A stretch of DNA of 64,000 nt from Straminergon stramineum (GCA_963920665.1 OY987268.1:21392501-21456500), one strand, 5' to 3'. Numbered from the stretch's first letter, positions 34,020 to 44,941 are shown. The notes: a model not told the origin generated them from the letters alone. Numbers and translations: made by a program.

Positions 34020-35035
34020 CACGCCCTCACCCACGGTCGCCCCCCAATCCACGAAATTGGGCTCGAAACCACCAGGACCTAAAGTCGCCCCCACCCGCGC
34101 TCGCCCATGACCTGAAGTCGCCCCCCACCCGCGGTCGCCCCCCCCCCCATCCACCAAATTAGGCTCGAACCACCAAAACAAAAGCCCGCGCCCCCACCCG
34201 TAGTCGCCCAAGACCTGAAGTTGCCCCCCACCCGCGGTCGCCCCCCCTCCTCCACCAAATTAGTCTGGAAACCACCAAAACAGAAGACCGCGCTCCCACC
34301 CGCAGTCGCCCAGGACCTGAAGTCGCCCCCAAGCCGCGGTCGCCCCCCCCCCTCCACCAAATTAGTCTGGAAACCACCAAAACAGAAGATCGCGCCCCCA
34401 CCCGCGGTCACCCAGGACCTGAAGTCGCCCCCAAGCCGCGGTCGCCCCTCCATCCACCAAATTGGGCTCGAAACCACCAGGACCCCCACCCGCGGTCGCC
34501 CAGGACCTGAACTCGCGCCCCCACCCGTAGTCGCACCCCATTCCACCAAACTGCCCTCGACAACCACCAGGACTTGAAGCCGCCCCAACCCGCAGTCGCC
34601 CAAGACCTGAAGTCGCCCCCCCACCCGAGGTCGCCCCCAATCCACCAAATTGGCCTCGAAACCACCAGGACTTAAAGTCGCCCCCACCCGCGGTCGTACA
34701 GGACCTGAACTCGCCCCCCACCCGCAGTCGCCCTCAATCCACCAAATTGGCCTCGAAACCACCAGGACCTGAAGTCGCCCCTACCCGCGGTCGCTCGAGA
34801 TCTGAACTCGCCCCCCACCTACAGTCGCACCCCATTCCACCAAATTGGGCTCAACAACAACAAGCCAGAAATCCAACCCCCACCCGCACTCACCCAAAAC
34901 CTGAACTCGCCCCCCACCTGCAGTCGCCCCATTCCACCGAATTGGGCTCAACAACAGCAAGCGAGAAGACCAAGCGCCTACCCGCGGTCGCCCAGGACCT
35001 GAAGTCGCCCCCCACCAGCAATCGCCTCTATCTTA
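34020..35035 (+). repeat. long 14-mer array organised as about ten 100-bp tandem units
   Basis: Each unit carries a CCACCAAATTGGGCTCGAAA segment, then CCACCAGGACCTGAAGTCGCC, then ACCCGCGGTCGCC. Unit spacing is about 95-104 bp (for example CCACCAAAT near 34151, 34252, 34356, 34455). Open frames on both strands are repeats translated, not genes. It is the largest array in the element and the only one with no gene directly downstream, so it may be the remnant control region of a lost gene. Confidence 0.8.
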
Positions 35036-35232
35036 AAGTCACGCCAGTCGAGAAACCACCGTAGCAGAAGATGTGAGCCATCTCCAACACTAATGAAGTC
35101 AGACTTAATTGCGTGCTTCATTGACTACAACAGACCTGTCCTTCAATATTGGTAGCGAGTTAATACTACAAAATCAGTCTATAAATACAGAATTATAGTA
35201 AGACTAATTAGAAAAATTGAAGAGGGTTTTCC

Positions 35233-35268
35233 AAACCCTAAACCCTAACCCTATACCCTAAACCCTAT
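35233..35268 (+). repeat. interstitial telomere-like CCCTAAA tract
   Basis: About five units of AAACCCTA/AACCCTA with one variant TATACCCT. This is the plant telomere motif and also matches the telo-box of plant promoters. A very similar tract is at 46968-46995. Confidence 0.7.
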
Positions 35269-35544
35269 AGAAAAACCATGGACCTTTTCCATATATGCCA
35301 CCCCAAAAGTAATGTACTTCTATTTTTTAGGGTGGATAAAATGATAAACATATGTGATTTGCTTTTCATTATATGTCATAAAAAAGTTTGAACTCCTAAA
35401 CCTTGCACTTGTAAGATATAAACCATTGAAGGTGTCATTTCCAAACTTTTTAATCTTCAATAAATTCAATATTCATTCACCCCTTCAAATGTGTTTTAAA
35501 TCCCCTTGATGTATCAAGAGGAGGACCCTATTCAAATTCCTATG
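35269..35544. other. gene-free spacer inside the hAT element
   Basis: AT-rich, with no coding or repeat signal that I can see. Confidence 0.5.
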
Positions 35545-36700
35545 TTTAAAGATGGAAAATGAAATGACGAGGAGAAGGGCTTTCCCAAGTCTCCATTTTT
35601 AAAAAACACTTCCTATGTAGATCAAAAGATTTTTTCTTCATGCATCTCATGGTGTTAGTATTTTTTTTGTACATCGTTTCCCCCCAAAGGGAATGTCTCC
35701 TCCAAATGTACTCCCTCTAAAAATTAAAATAGGAAATGGTCATGTTGAATTTTACATGAGCACGAAGAAAAAAAAATTGTGAAGGAGAAGAGCTTCCCCA
35801 AGCCTCCATTTTTAAAAACCATTTCTTATGGAGATCAAAAGATTTTTTCTTCATGCATCTCATGGTGTTAGTATTTTTTTTGTACATCATTTATTCATTT
35901 CCCCCAAAGAGAAGGTCTCCTCCAAATGTACTCCCTCTAAAAATTAAAATAGGAAATGGCCATGTTGAATTTTACATGAGCACGAAGAAAAAAAAATTGT
36001 GAAGGAGAAGAGCTTCCCCAAGCCTCCATTTTTAAAAACCATTTCTTATGAAGATCAAAAGATTTTTTCTTCATGCATCTCATGGTGTTAGTATTTTTTT
36101 TGTACATCGTTTCCCCCCAAAGGGAATGTCTCCTCCAAATGTACTCCCTCTAAAAATTAAAATAGGAAATGGCCATGTTGAATTTTACATGAGCACGAAG
36201 AAAAAAAAATTGTGAAGGAGAAGAGCTTCCCCAAGCCTCCATTTTTAAAAACCATTTCTTATGGAGATCAAAAGATTTTTTCTTCATGCATCTCATGGTG
36301 TTAGTATTTTTTTTGTACATCATTTATTCATTTCCCCCAAAGAGAAGGTCTCCTCCAAATGTACTCCCTCTAAAAATTAAAATAGGAAATGGTCATGTTG
36401 AATTTTACATGAGCATGCGGAAAAAGAAAATGTCAAGGAGAAGAGCTTTCCCAAGTCTCCATTTTTTAAAACCACTTTTGATGTAGATCAAAAGATTTTT
36501 TCTTCATGCATCCCACAGTTTCAGTATTTTATTTGTATATCGTTTCCCCCCACAAGGAAAGGTCTCCTTTTAATGTACTCCCTCCAAAAATGAAAGTAGG
36601 AAATGGTTACGTTGAATTTTACATGACCACATGGATGGATGAAGAAGAAATAAAATGTTAGGAAGAAGGGCTTTTCCAACTCTCCACTTCGTCAACTAAT
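35545..36700 (+). repeat. satellite-like tandem repeat with a dimeric 213 / 220-bp period
   Basis: Five units start (at ATCAAAAGATTTTTTCTTC) at 35621, 35834, 36054, 36267 and 36487, so spacing alternates 213, 220, 213, 220. Units 1 and 3 carry GTTTCCCCCCAAAGGGAA and units 2 and 4 carry ATTTATTCATTTCCCCC, which is a two-unit higher-order repeat of 433 bp. Unit 5 is more diverged. No gene is present. Confidence 0.88.
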
Positions 36701-36869
36701 TCTCTTTCTTTATTACTTAATTAACTTTTGATCACTTTGTCTTGAATGCCTCATTCTTAGAATTTTCTGGAGTTAATCCTCAGAAAAGGGGGGAGCGGTA
36801 CTTGAAAAGTTTGAACACCTTCCCTCCAATTTGTTAGGGCGGAAACTCAAACTCATGTTTTTTGGCACC

Positions 36870-37180
36870 CCTGACCTATGGACGCCCCTGACCCGAGGTC
36901 GCCCCTGACCCACGGTCGCCCCTGACCCGAGGTCGCCCCATACGCAGCCGCTCCCATCATCATGAACTAGGGAAGACCTTTTGGAATCTGAGACCCGCAG
37001 TCGCCCAAGAAATGACCTGTGGTCGCCCTATATGCAGCCGCCCCCTATACCCGAGGTCTCCTTCCAGAAACTGTAATTTTTCCTAAATGGCAGTTTCTGA
37101 ACAGTGGGACCCAGACCCGCGGTCGCCCAAGACCCGCACGCGCCCTCTTCCCGCACGCGCCCTAGGCGACTTCGGGTATT
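36870..37180 (+). promoter_or_regulatory. 14-mer array upstream of the gene at 37382
   Basis: Forward-oriented ACCCGAGGTCGCCCC, ACCCGCGGTCGCCC and CCCGCACGCGCCC copies, matching the direction of the gene. The array ends in GGCGACTTCGGG followed by TATTTAA (37177-37183), a probable TATA-like element. Confidence 0.75.
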
Positions 37181-37223
37181 TAAGGGGATACTGGATTCCC
37201 AAGTCGTCACTTCCTTCGTCGCA

Positions 37224-37274
37224 CCGCGCCTTTCATCCGCCTTAAAGCGTCTGAATGCCGGTTCGTGGGTTGGA
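37224..37274 (+). promoter_or_regulatory. core-promoter-like block, gene at 37382
   Basis: CGCGCC, TTTCATCCGCC, TTAAAGCGTCTGAATGCC, then TCGTGGG. It matches the block upstream of the kinase gene almost base for base, although the genes themselves are unrelated there. It lies about 110 bp before the start codon. Confidence 0.68.
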
Positions 37275-37381
37275 AGTTTGGGCATCTACACGTGTTGTGG
37301 CTTCCACGTTTACGAGTTCATTTCTTCGGTTATATTATCAACAAAAGTCTAGTTCTCTTTACGCTAGAGTGACACGACAAG

Positions 37382-38941
37382 ATGACGAAGAAGAAAGGAG
37401 ATCGCCATAGCAGGCAACAACGTGCCCTTCTTGACCCAGCGGCTAAGGCATATCGGGGATGGTGTCATGTAAATTCCGATTGGACCTTGACGACTTGCAA
37501 GTTATTTGTGGATTGGTGCCATATCGACAAGCTCTTCCCTTACCATCGACACATTCACCATGTGAAGCAAAACCAAGAAAATCTTTATTATTGCAAGGAT
37601 GATGCATTTGTCCAGAGATGTATTGAAGTGTACTGAGCATTGTACGGAAAGCGAAAAATTCCACGGAGCGAAGTCTCAATGGGCATATGCCAAATGGTAT
37701 ATGCAGAGTTACAATTGGGGAAAACGGTAGATTGGATGACCTTCAAGACATCCAAGAATGTCACGCTTCCAGACACAAAAGACATTCCCAGAGCGGGTCC
37801 TTCAAATAATCCTCAGGATGGGCTAGGGCCCAAAAAGAACATTATAGAAGGAGTGGCAGATGAGGATTATGTTTGGTCAACGTCAACTGGAGAATCGGAC
37901 TCCGATGAAGAGCCATTGCCTGAACCTAGGGACAGGATGGAAGATACATCAATGGAAGAAAACTTAGCATTGGTGGTATCAGAAGAAGGCAACATGCAAC
38001 GGACCACACCAACGGATGGAGAACCTTTTATGTCTGTGGAACCGATAGGCGTCCGTCCTCCTGAAGATGACGAAGTGTTCCATTACGTGCAAGCTCGCTT
38101 GCAAGAAATTAATGAAGATAGGTTGGATGGGGAGAGTGAAGCCGAAGAAGAGATTCCTTTGACCTTGATGAATTTGCCTTCCATGGAAGGATTGCATGAA
38201 ATGGAACAAGAACATCAAGGTGTACTTGGAGAAGACAATAAACGGCGGATGAAAGAATCCTATAAAGTGGAGTTGGAGATGCTTTTAAAGGATCTTGAAG
38301 AAAAAGAAAGGGAGTGTGAGATCATCGAGAAGCGAAGCGCACAAGATATTCAGGTTGAGGATGTGGGCACCCTCAAAGAACTAATTCAAGCTGAACAAAC
38401 TCGTTTGGCAGCCCAACAAAGAGAAATGGAACAACTGGAACAATTTTACCTCAAGTTCAATAAGGGAGAAGATGGAGGTTCTAGTTCAAATGTCAATCCT
38501 GTTATGGATGAACGACTTCAAACAATAATGGGAAAATGTAGGATGGAAGAAAACAACCTTGCCATTGAAAAAGGAGGTGTGGAAAAGGCAAGATCGACAT
38601 TGAACCGCTTGAAGGAGATGAAGGATGCAGATCCTATTGACCGGTCGTTGCAATCGGATTCATTGTCTGTGGATGTTGAAGATTCATCATCCACTACGGA
38701 AATAGAGAAGTTGAAGATGAAGTTAGCGTTTGTGAAAAGATTGGAACAGAAGTTGGAGGAAAAGATGTCGTGGCCGAAGGCACACATCAGGTTCATGTCA
38801 TTGTTCAAGAAGTGGTGGATCCAAAATAAGATGTGGAACCATGACCTGACTCTTTTGAAGAGGGAAGAGAGAGTGGCAAGAGCCCAAATAGAATTGGAAA
38901 AGAAGAAAAGGGAAGAACAAGGGGAAATGGATGGAGTATAA
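37382..38941 (+). pseudogene. WCHI-domain coiled-coil protein gene with one in-frame TGA (hAT cargo)
   Basis: A single frame of 519 codons from the ATG at 37382, interrupted only by TGA at 37634-37636. The stop sits where the sibling proteins have the Trp of an E-[LV]-W segment, so TGG to TGA is the likely change. Residues 8-120 carry the shared domain: GW at 26-27, WCHI at 45-48, KLFP at 50-53, NLYY, RC-IEV, then VDW. The rest is acidic and then strongly coiled-coil (Glu/Lys/Gln-rich, 250-433 after the stop). No catalytic motif is present. It may be a structural or DNA/protein-binding partner of the element's other products. Translation could also begin downstream of the stop, but that would lose most of the domain. 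Confidence 0.78.
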
Positions 38942-39819
38942 ATTAGGTGGCTCTTGTTTCTTTTATGACTATGTACTTCTTCCAAGATATATGAAGAAAA
39001 AGGCTTTGTCCTTATTTTTGCTGAAATACAAGAATGTTTATTTTTATTTTTTGTGTATGAAAATGTGATTGCATTTGGATCCAAACATTTGAATTTTTGA
39101 CAAATTTTGATGATTTGAAGTTATGTGAATGTTAATTTCTTGTTAAATTTGTGTAGTGTTTTAAAAAAGAAAAGAATTCTAGTAACTTTGAGTCTACACA
39201 AAGAACCCTCAATAAATTTAAGCTGCATCATCCATGAGAGTTTCAATATAAGTTTATATGGTTGCATTTTTCAGTATTTTAACATATGGTTTGAACATAT
39301 TGTAAATGACAACATTCCCATGCCCTTCACCTCGTGAATGTATGGATTCTTCTTGAGATTTATAATTTGGGAAAAAACATCCTAAAAAGGTACTCAAAAG
39401 AATACTTTTGGAATTGATAGAGAAATGGAAGTTATACATTTTGAGTTGTGGATTCCATGTATATGGTTTGATCAACCAATGTTGTCCCCCATTTTTCTTT
39501 TTAATTTGAAAGAGAAAGTTCTTAATTTTTTCCACATTTGAATACAAGCTAATTCTATTTATTTTTTATTAAGTTTGTTGGAATGGATTTGAAATGAGTT
39601 TCCCTTCATGTGGTTGTTTAAAAAAAAAATTGCATTCTTTAAGTCTATGACCATACTCCCAAAAATCTTTTTTGAAGTATCTATAAATACCACGTGAAAC
39701 CCTTGGATAGTGTTTAGGGTTTAATAAAATCTCTATCTAAACTAGGATGACTTTCATCTAGAAACTCAGTGATGGAATGCTAACGGGATAACAAAAATGG
39801 CCTTGGGTCCTAAAGCGTA
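38942..39819. other. gene-free spacer inside the hAT element
   Basis: AT-rich, with no supported coding region. It presumably holds the 3' end of the gene at 37382 and the distal promoter of the transposase. Confidence 0.6.
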
Positions 39820-40165
39820 AGCGCGGTCGCCCTTCAAGTACCCGAAGTCGCCTCTTGAGACCCGCGGTCGCCCCTTCTACCCGCAGTCGCCCCCCCTGGA
39901 CCCGCAGTTGCCCCCCCTTCCACCCGCAGTCGCCCCCCCTTCCACCCGCACTCGCCCCCCTTACCCGCAGTCGCCTCTTTTTCGACCCACAGTTGCCCCC
40001 CTTGGACCCGCAGTCGCCTCTTTTTCGACCCGCAGTCGCCTCCCTTGGACCCGCAGTCGCCCTTTGATCTGCATGCGCGCCCCTAGTGCAAACCGTCGAC
40101 CCGCAGTCACCTACGGGGCGAGTGCGCCTGTTACGATGTCGCCCGTTTCCTGCACCCATTCTGGC
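39820..40165 (+). promoter_or_regulatory. 14-mer array upstream of the transposase gene
   Basis: About a dozen forward copies of ACCCGCAGTCGCCCC-like motifs, in the direction of the transposase. The first 30 bp contain, reversed, the same GGCGACTTCGGGTACTT block seen upstream of other cargo genes. A TATA box (TATAAA, 40203-40208) follows, 226 bp before the start codon. Confidence 0.78.
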
Positions 40166-40433
40166 TCTCAGGGGGCGACTTGCGGTGCTAGCAGGACGGC
40201 AGTATAAAGCTGAAGGCCCGGACTGTGGTTTTCACCTTACTTCAGGGATGAACTCTTGCCTTGAATCTTCGAAAGAGGCTTCTTGCGGATGTTTGGTTCT
40301 TTGGAGGGCAACGACTTGGTTTGTGTGGTTTAAAAGACCGTTCAAAGCAAGTGGCTTTGCCATTCTTTTTTCTAAATCAAGGCTTTGATTCATATGATAA
40401 TATTGTTTGAAGAACTCATAGGCGAGGAACAAT

Positions 40434-43400
40434 ATGGCTAGTCGGGGTGAGGGGAGGAGGACTACCATTAACGATACAAGGAGAGCCACGAAGGAGTGGG
40501 ACCCTTGGTTGGTTGTAGACATTGATCGTCAATTTGTGGGAAACACACGAACATGTGTTTTCTGTGGGTGGACCTCCGTATTTGTACGAAAGCGGGCATT
40601 TTGTCACTTTGGATTTGGCGGCAGGACTGCATCGGAGCGATGTAAGAAAATCCCATGGGCAGTATTGCAAAAGTTCAGGACTTGTGGTGGGGTTGTTCCA
40701 AAGGAAATGAGCTTTGAACAAATGCATGAGGAGGTTCCAGAATTTGATGTTGTAGACGAGACTGTGGTTGAGCCTATGTTGGAGGGGGATAGGGAGAGGT
40801 CAGAGGAGCCTAGTGCTACGAATGAACCAATGCTCCCTAGTACAGATTCAGGAGATTCCACTCCTCAAACAATTTTGAGAAGGAGGAATAACCCTTCCAT
40901 TTCTAGGCAAACTAGCATGGATGAGGCATTACAAAGTAGCACGAGAGCAAAGTTAGATACCATGTGGGCTTCCTTTTTTTATGAGGCTAGCATCGCGTTC
41001 AATGTTGCGCGCCATCCTGCCTTTGTGAAAGCAGTGAAAGAGACAGCGGCATCAGGACTACAATACCAACCGCCCTCATACAATGCTTTGCGTACAAGAA
41101 TGATAGAGCCAAAGAAAGAAAGTGTTTCTAAAATGGTCACTGAGCGGACAAAGCATTCTATCGAAGTTTATGGAGCGACTATTTGTTCAGATGGTTGGTC
41201 TGATACTAATAGCCGTCCATTACTAAATTTAATGCTCGTGTGTCTTGTAGGGGATGTGTTTCTTGGATCGGTGGACACCATGGGGGAGAAGAAGGACATT
41301 GCGTACACAACCAATATGATGGCGCAATACATAGAAGAAGTTGGCCCCCAAAACATTGTCCAACTATGTATGGACAATGCTGCTGTCATGACGGGGACTT
41401 TGAAGGCATTACAAGAGAAATATCCTCACATGTATACCCAAGGATGCGTAGCACACATTTTGGACTTGCTTTTGGAAGACTGGGCAAAGGATGTCAAGGT
41501 GATGAGAATAGTACGACGTTGTACGCAGATAGTAAAATACATCAAGAGGTACCATTCCACATTGGCTCTCTTCCGAAAGTACTCCCCAGACAAGGCATTG
41601 CGAATGCCTTCTCAAACACGCTTTGCAGTGAACTTCCTCATGATATCACGTGTGGTGGAGTGCAAGTCAGCATTGATGCGAGTGATAATGGATGAGACAT
41701 ATGTGCAATTTTAGGCTAGTTTGGAACGTCGCCAAAATGGAGATGTATTGAGTGCGCGAGCCCGTATAGCGCGGAATGACATTCATGCAGAATCTTTTTG
41801 GGTGGAGTGTGAGAATTTTTTGCACATGGTGGAGCCCGTCATTATTGCTCTCCGAGTGTTTGATGGGAAAGCCCCGGCAATGCCTAAGGCTTGGTTGGTT
41901 ATGAAGACTCTTCAAGAGCACGTGTGGAGCTTGAGAAACAAACCTTTTTTTCTGAATGATGAAACTGCAACAAAGTTTGAGACGCAATTCGAGGCTCGTT
42001 GGAAATTGATGCTCACAGACCTACACTATGCAAGGGCACTCTTAAATCCTTTCTTGATTGAAGTAGGAACCCTTCGTAACGACGGTGTGGCCAAAAGAGC
42101 CTTAAATCGGGTGCTTCGAAAAATGAGCGAGTCATTGGGATTATCATACATAGAGGCATTGCAGGAGCTCACGCAGTTCGAAGAGAAGACAGGTCCTTTT
42201 GACCCCTTAGAAGAGGCTCCTGATATTACACAATGTAAACTAATGCCTCATCAATGGTGGAATCTTGTGGGTGCTAATGTTCTCCCAAAAATTGCAATGA
42301 GAGTTCTATCTTTGACGTGCTCAGCATCATCATGTGAAAGGAATTGGAGCATGTATTCGTTTGTGCACAATAAAGTGCGAAATCGCCTAACCACATCCAA
42401 GGCGGAAGCATTGGTGTATATCTACACCAACAATAAACTTGAACGTGAGAAACGTGGACGCAATCCTACAGTGTTCTACGAAAAGTACCTTATGGATGGA
42501 AATACCTCGGAAGAGAATGAGGAGCCATTAGGTACAGGATCATCAGGGGATGGCGACCCAGTTAGAAGGGCTCGAGCTAATGAGAACATTAGGCTAGTAG
42601 AAGAGCATCTACGTGGAAATATTTGGACAGAACTGATTTGTAGTGAAAAGAATCCTCCACGGAGACACAACTATGGAAATACATTTACAGCTGAGAATAA
42701 TATGTACTACTTTGAGGAGGAGGAGATTCAACGTGCACCGCGAAGGCCCCCGCAACCCTACATCTCTGCTAGGGATAGGAATGTACCTCCTCCAATAAAT
42801 TCATCACCAACTCGGGCAAGTAGTCCCGACAACCCCAATGAAGGCATACATAGTCCAATGCCCATAAGAGCTGAGGAAGCAAGATCTCCAAATGTCGTAG
42901 ATCAAGGTTCTACAAGGGTAATGAACCTACGAAGTGCTGCTCGAGTTGCTGAGGTAAATGAAAGGCAAGAGGAGGCAACACCGCCAACACACGTTGAAGA
43001 TGTTGTGCTTACAAGCGTTCCACTTTCTCCATTACGAAGCCCCTTAAGAACAGAAAATGTGGAATATGATTCAGACTTGCCCTTGCAAGCTGTTATGAAC
43101 CGAAATCGTACGGTGCCCTTAAGTAGAGGAGGAAACGCAAACAATGCTAGGGCGACTAGGTCTATACCAACCCGTGCGACTAGGCCGCCCTTGCATAATA
43201 GTCCTCTTAGGACAGTTGATAATGAAGGCCATGCTTCAGCTCCGCAACCCACTCAACCCTCCTCTATTTCTGGCCCTGGAGAATCATCCTTGCTCATGCG
43301 TGAAGGCACAAGAGGACAGAAAAAGCGATTGAGGAAGATGCAAGAGAGGCTACAAAGAAATCCCAAACGACAGAACCATGTTGTCCAAAGATTCATCATG

Positions 43401-43712
43401 GGTGAAGCCAATTTGAATCGAAACATCGGACAATCCAGTAGAGGCGGACAACATCCTGCATCCAACCTTGATGGAACAAGAGATGCATTGAGGTTGACTA
43501 AATGATTGGTGCAAACTAGCGGCGATGGCGTCGTGGATACTGAAGTGCGGAACGTGAACTCAGAGGTAGAACATGAAGTGCAAAATGAACAAGTACGAAG
43601 GGAGGATGACGAGAATGATAACCGTGATGATAATTATAGGGGGGAGGAGTCGGATGATGATTCTGACCCTGACGCTGATGAGGTGCCTAGTGATTACACA
43701 TTTTCACCGTAA
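40434..43712 (+). pseudogene. BED-finger hAT transposase with two in-frame stops
   Basis: One frame of about 1,092 codons from the ATG at 40434 to the stop at 43710, broken by TAG at 41712 and TGA at 43503. The N-terminus has a BED-type zinc finger (C41, C44, H58, C70). Then comes a DUF659/RNase-H-like region with CSDGWSD (Asp253) and MDNAAV (Asp314), two likely catalytic acidic residues of hAT transposases. After the first stop the frame continues with the helical insertion and the hAT dimerisation domain (SCERNWS, RNRLTTSKAEALVYI). The tail is Pro/Arg-rich and ends acidic after the second stop. hAT transposases cut the element out and insert it, giving 8-bp duplications. The stops fit CAG-to-TAG and CGA-to-TGA changes. 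It is longer than typical family members. Confidence 0.9.
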
Positions 43713-44577
43713 CTTTATAAATATAGATTTAGAGGTAGTGAAGTGGTAATGTAATGCTTTTGCATAATTTTGGTGTGTTGAAGTTTTCTAGCTTAAGTTC
43801 ATAGGCAAATAGCCTATAGATGAGTTTTGTGTAGTATCTACTTTAGTATGAAAGCATGATAGTGTTAGAATTACAAAGTTTTGTTCAATGTCTTTAGTGT
43901 GGACTTCTACAAGTATAGACATGGAGATCTTAACAAAGTTCATGGAAGTACAATTGAAGTAGAAGTTCATTTATAAGATTGGGTCACTACTCTATTAGTG
44001 TGTACAACTTATAAATACAATAATACTAATTATCCTTACTTTTTTCTTGTTTTTGTATCTATTTTTGGTGTAATTATTATATCCAATTGCGATATTGGCT
44101 TCTACACTTCAATAGGAGTAGAAAATTTGAATTAGAAATTCCCAACCATATGTAATAAAAACATGTAGAACTTGGAGGCTCCTATGAATGAGTGAATGAC
44201 CACAGAATGTGAAATACTTAATTTAAGGCTTAGGAGAATGCAATGGCACATGGAAACTGAAGGATCCTAAATCGTGAGCAAGATTGAAATGGTTGTTATA
44301 TCCATGTTTGCAATTGCAACGGCACACGAGGTTGCTCTTAACCTTTAACGGATGGACTAGTGAGTATGAAAATCATCTCCAATGGAACTCTGTAATGTGA
44401 TGTACTTGCCTTTCCCCTCACAAAAATACTCATTTCCGGTATGAGGACTCAGTAAGATCTCTCTTTTGGGAATTGGGACCCAATTTTCAAAGATGGACAA
44501 TTGCATTTATGTCGTATATTAGAAGTTCTTATCATCCATGGAACAAAAGAAATTCCTTGCGTATGGGATAAAGCGAA
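43713..44577. other. gene-free spacer near the right end of the hAT element
   Basis: No coding signal; AT-rich. It probably contains the 3' end of the transposase transcript. Confidence 0.6.
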
Positions 44578-44732
44578 GATCGCCCTTTCCCTTACACCCG
44601 CGGTCGCCTTTACACCCTCAGTCGCCCTGAGTTGGACCCGCAGTTGCCCTGGATTTAGGACCCGCAGTCGCCCTCATTCTGGTACCCGCGGTCGCTCCAC
44701 CTTACCCGCACGCGCCCCACCCGCAGTCGCCT
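44578..44732 (+). promoter_or_regulatory. subterminal 14-mer array, right end
   Basis: Seven or so forward copies of ACCCGCGGTCGCC-type motifs ending about 208 bp from the right terminus, mirroring the left array at about 186 bp from the left terminus. No gene lies downstream, which favours a role at the transposon end. hAT elements such as maize Ac are known to carry subterminal transposase-binding motifs; binding here is inferred. Confidence 0.75.
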
Positions 44733-44930
44733 ATGGTGACGTAGTCAAAGCTTTTCACGTCACTGTTGACAACCCGCCACGTAAGATAAAAAATTTGGCT
44801 GCCCTGCCCGAAAATCCTAAACCCTAATTTCGCGCTCGTCAAATTTGTCTCGTATATGCGACACTCGTCTTATACGACATGCGACATCAGACGAACAACT
44901 CGACACCCAAACCCAAAAACACGTTCGACA

Positions 44931-44941
44931 GAACAACCCTG
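44931..44941 (-). repeat. right terminal inverted repeat of the hAT element
   Basis: Reads CAGGGTTGTTC on the minus strand and pairs with the left end with one mismatch. The 100 bp inside it, including CGTCTTATACGACATG and ACGAACAACTCGACA, is conserved in the deletion derivative at 52693-53314. Confidence 0.9.

Larger units (their letters stand above)
23599..44941 (+). mobile_element. giant hAT-superfamily DNA transposon with cargo genes (21.3 kb)
   Basis: The element starts CATGGTTGTTC and ends with the complement of CAGGGTTGTTC. Those are 11-bp inverted repeats with one mismatch and the CA-G-GG start common in hAT elements. The 8-bp duplication GTTCATGG flanks it. It encodes a BED-finger hAT transposase (40434-43712), a RING-H2 protein (24441-26933), a kinase-like protein (30555-32144) and two further proteins (28183-29643, 37382-38941). 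Both ends carry subterminal arrays of a CpG-rich 14-mer that also precedes every gene. The insertion lies in family Y copy B, and copy A shows the unoccupied site. Ordinary hAT elements are a few kilobases long, so the size and gene content are unusual. Small nested features inside (SINE-like, satellites) may be later additions. Confidence 0.9.

Noticed and set aside
34079..34762. A 227-residue Gly/Trp-rich minus-strand frame and its overlapping neighbours
   Set aside because: It is a readout of the 100-bp tandem units; similar frames exist on the opposite strand and in other registers.
41712..41714. Programmed stop-codon readthrough in the transposase
   Set aside because: The stops at 41712 and 43503 lie inside conserved or continuous coding sequence, with no obvious recoding signal. 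Comparable stops in the unrelated Copia element favour mutation.
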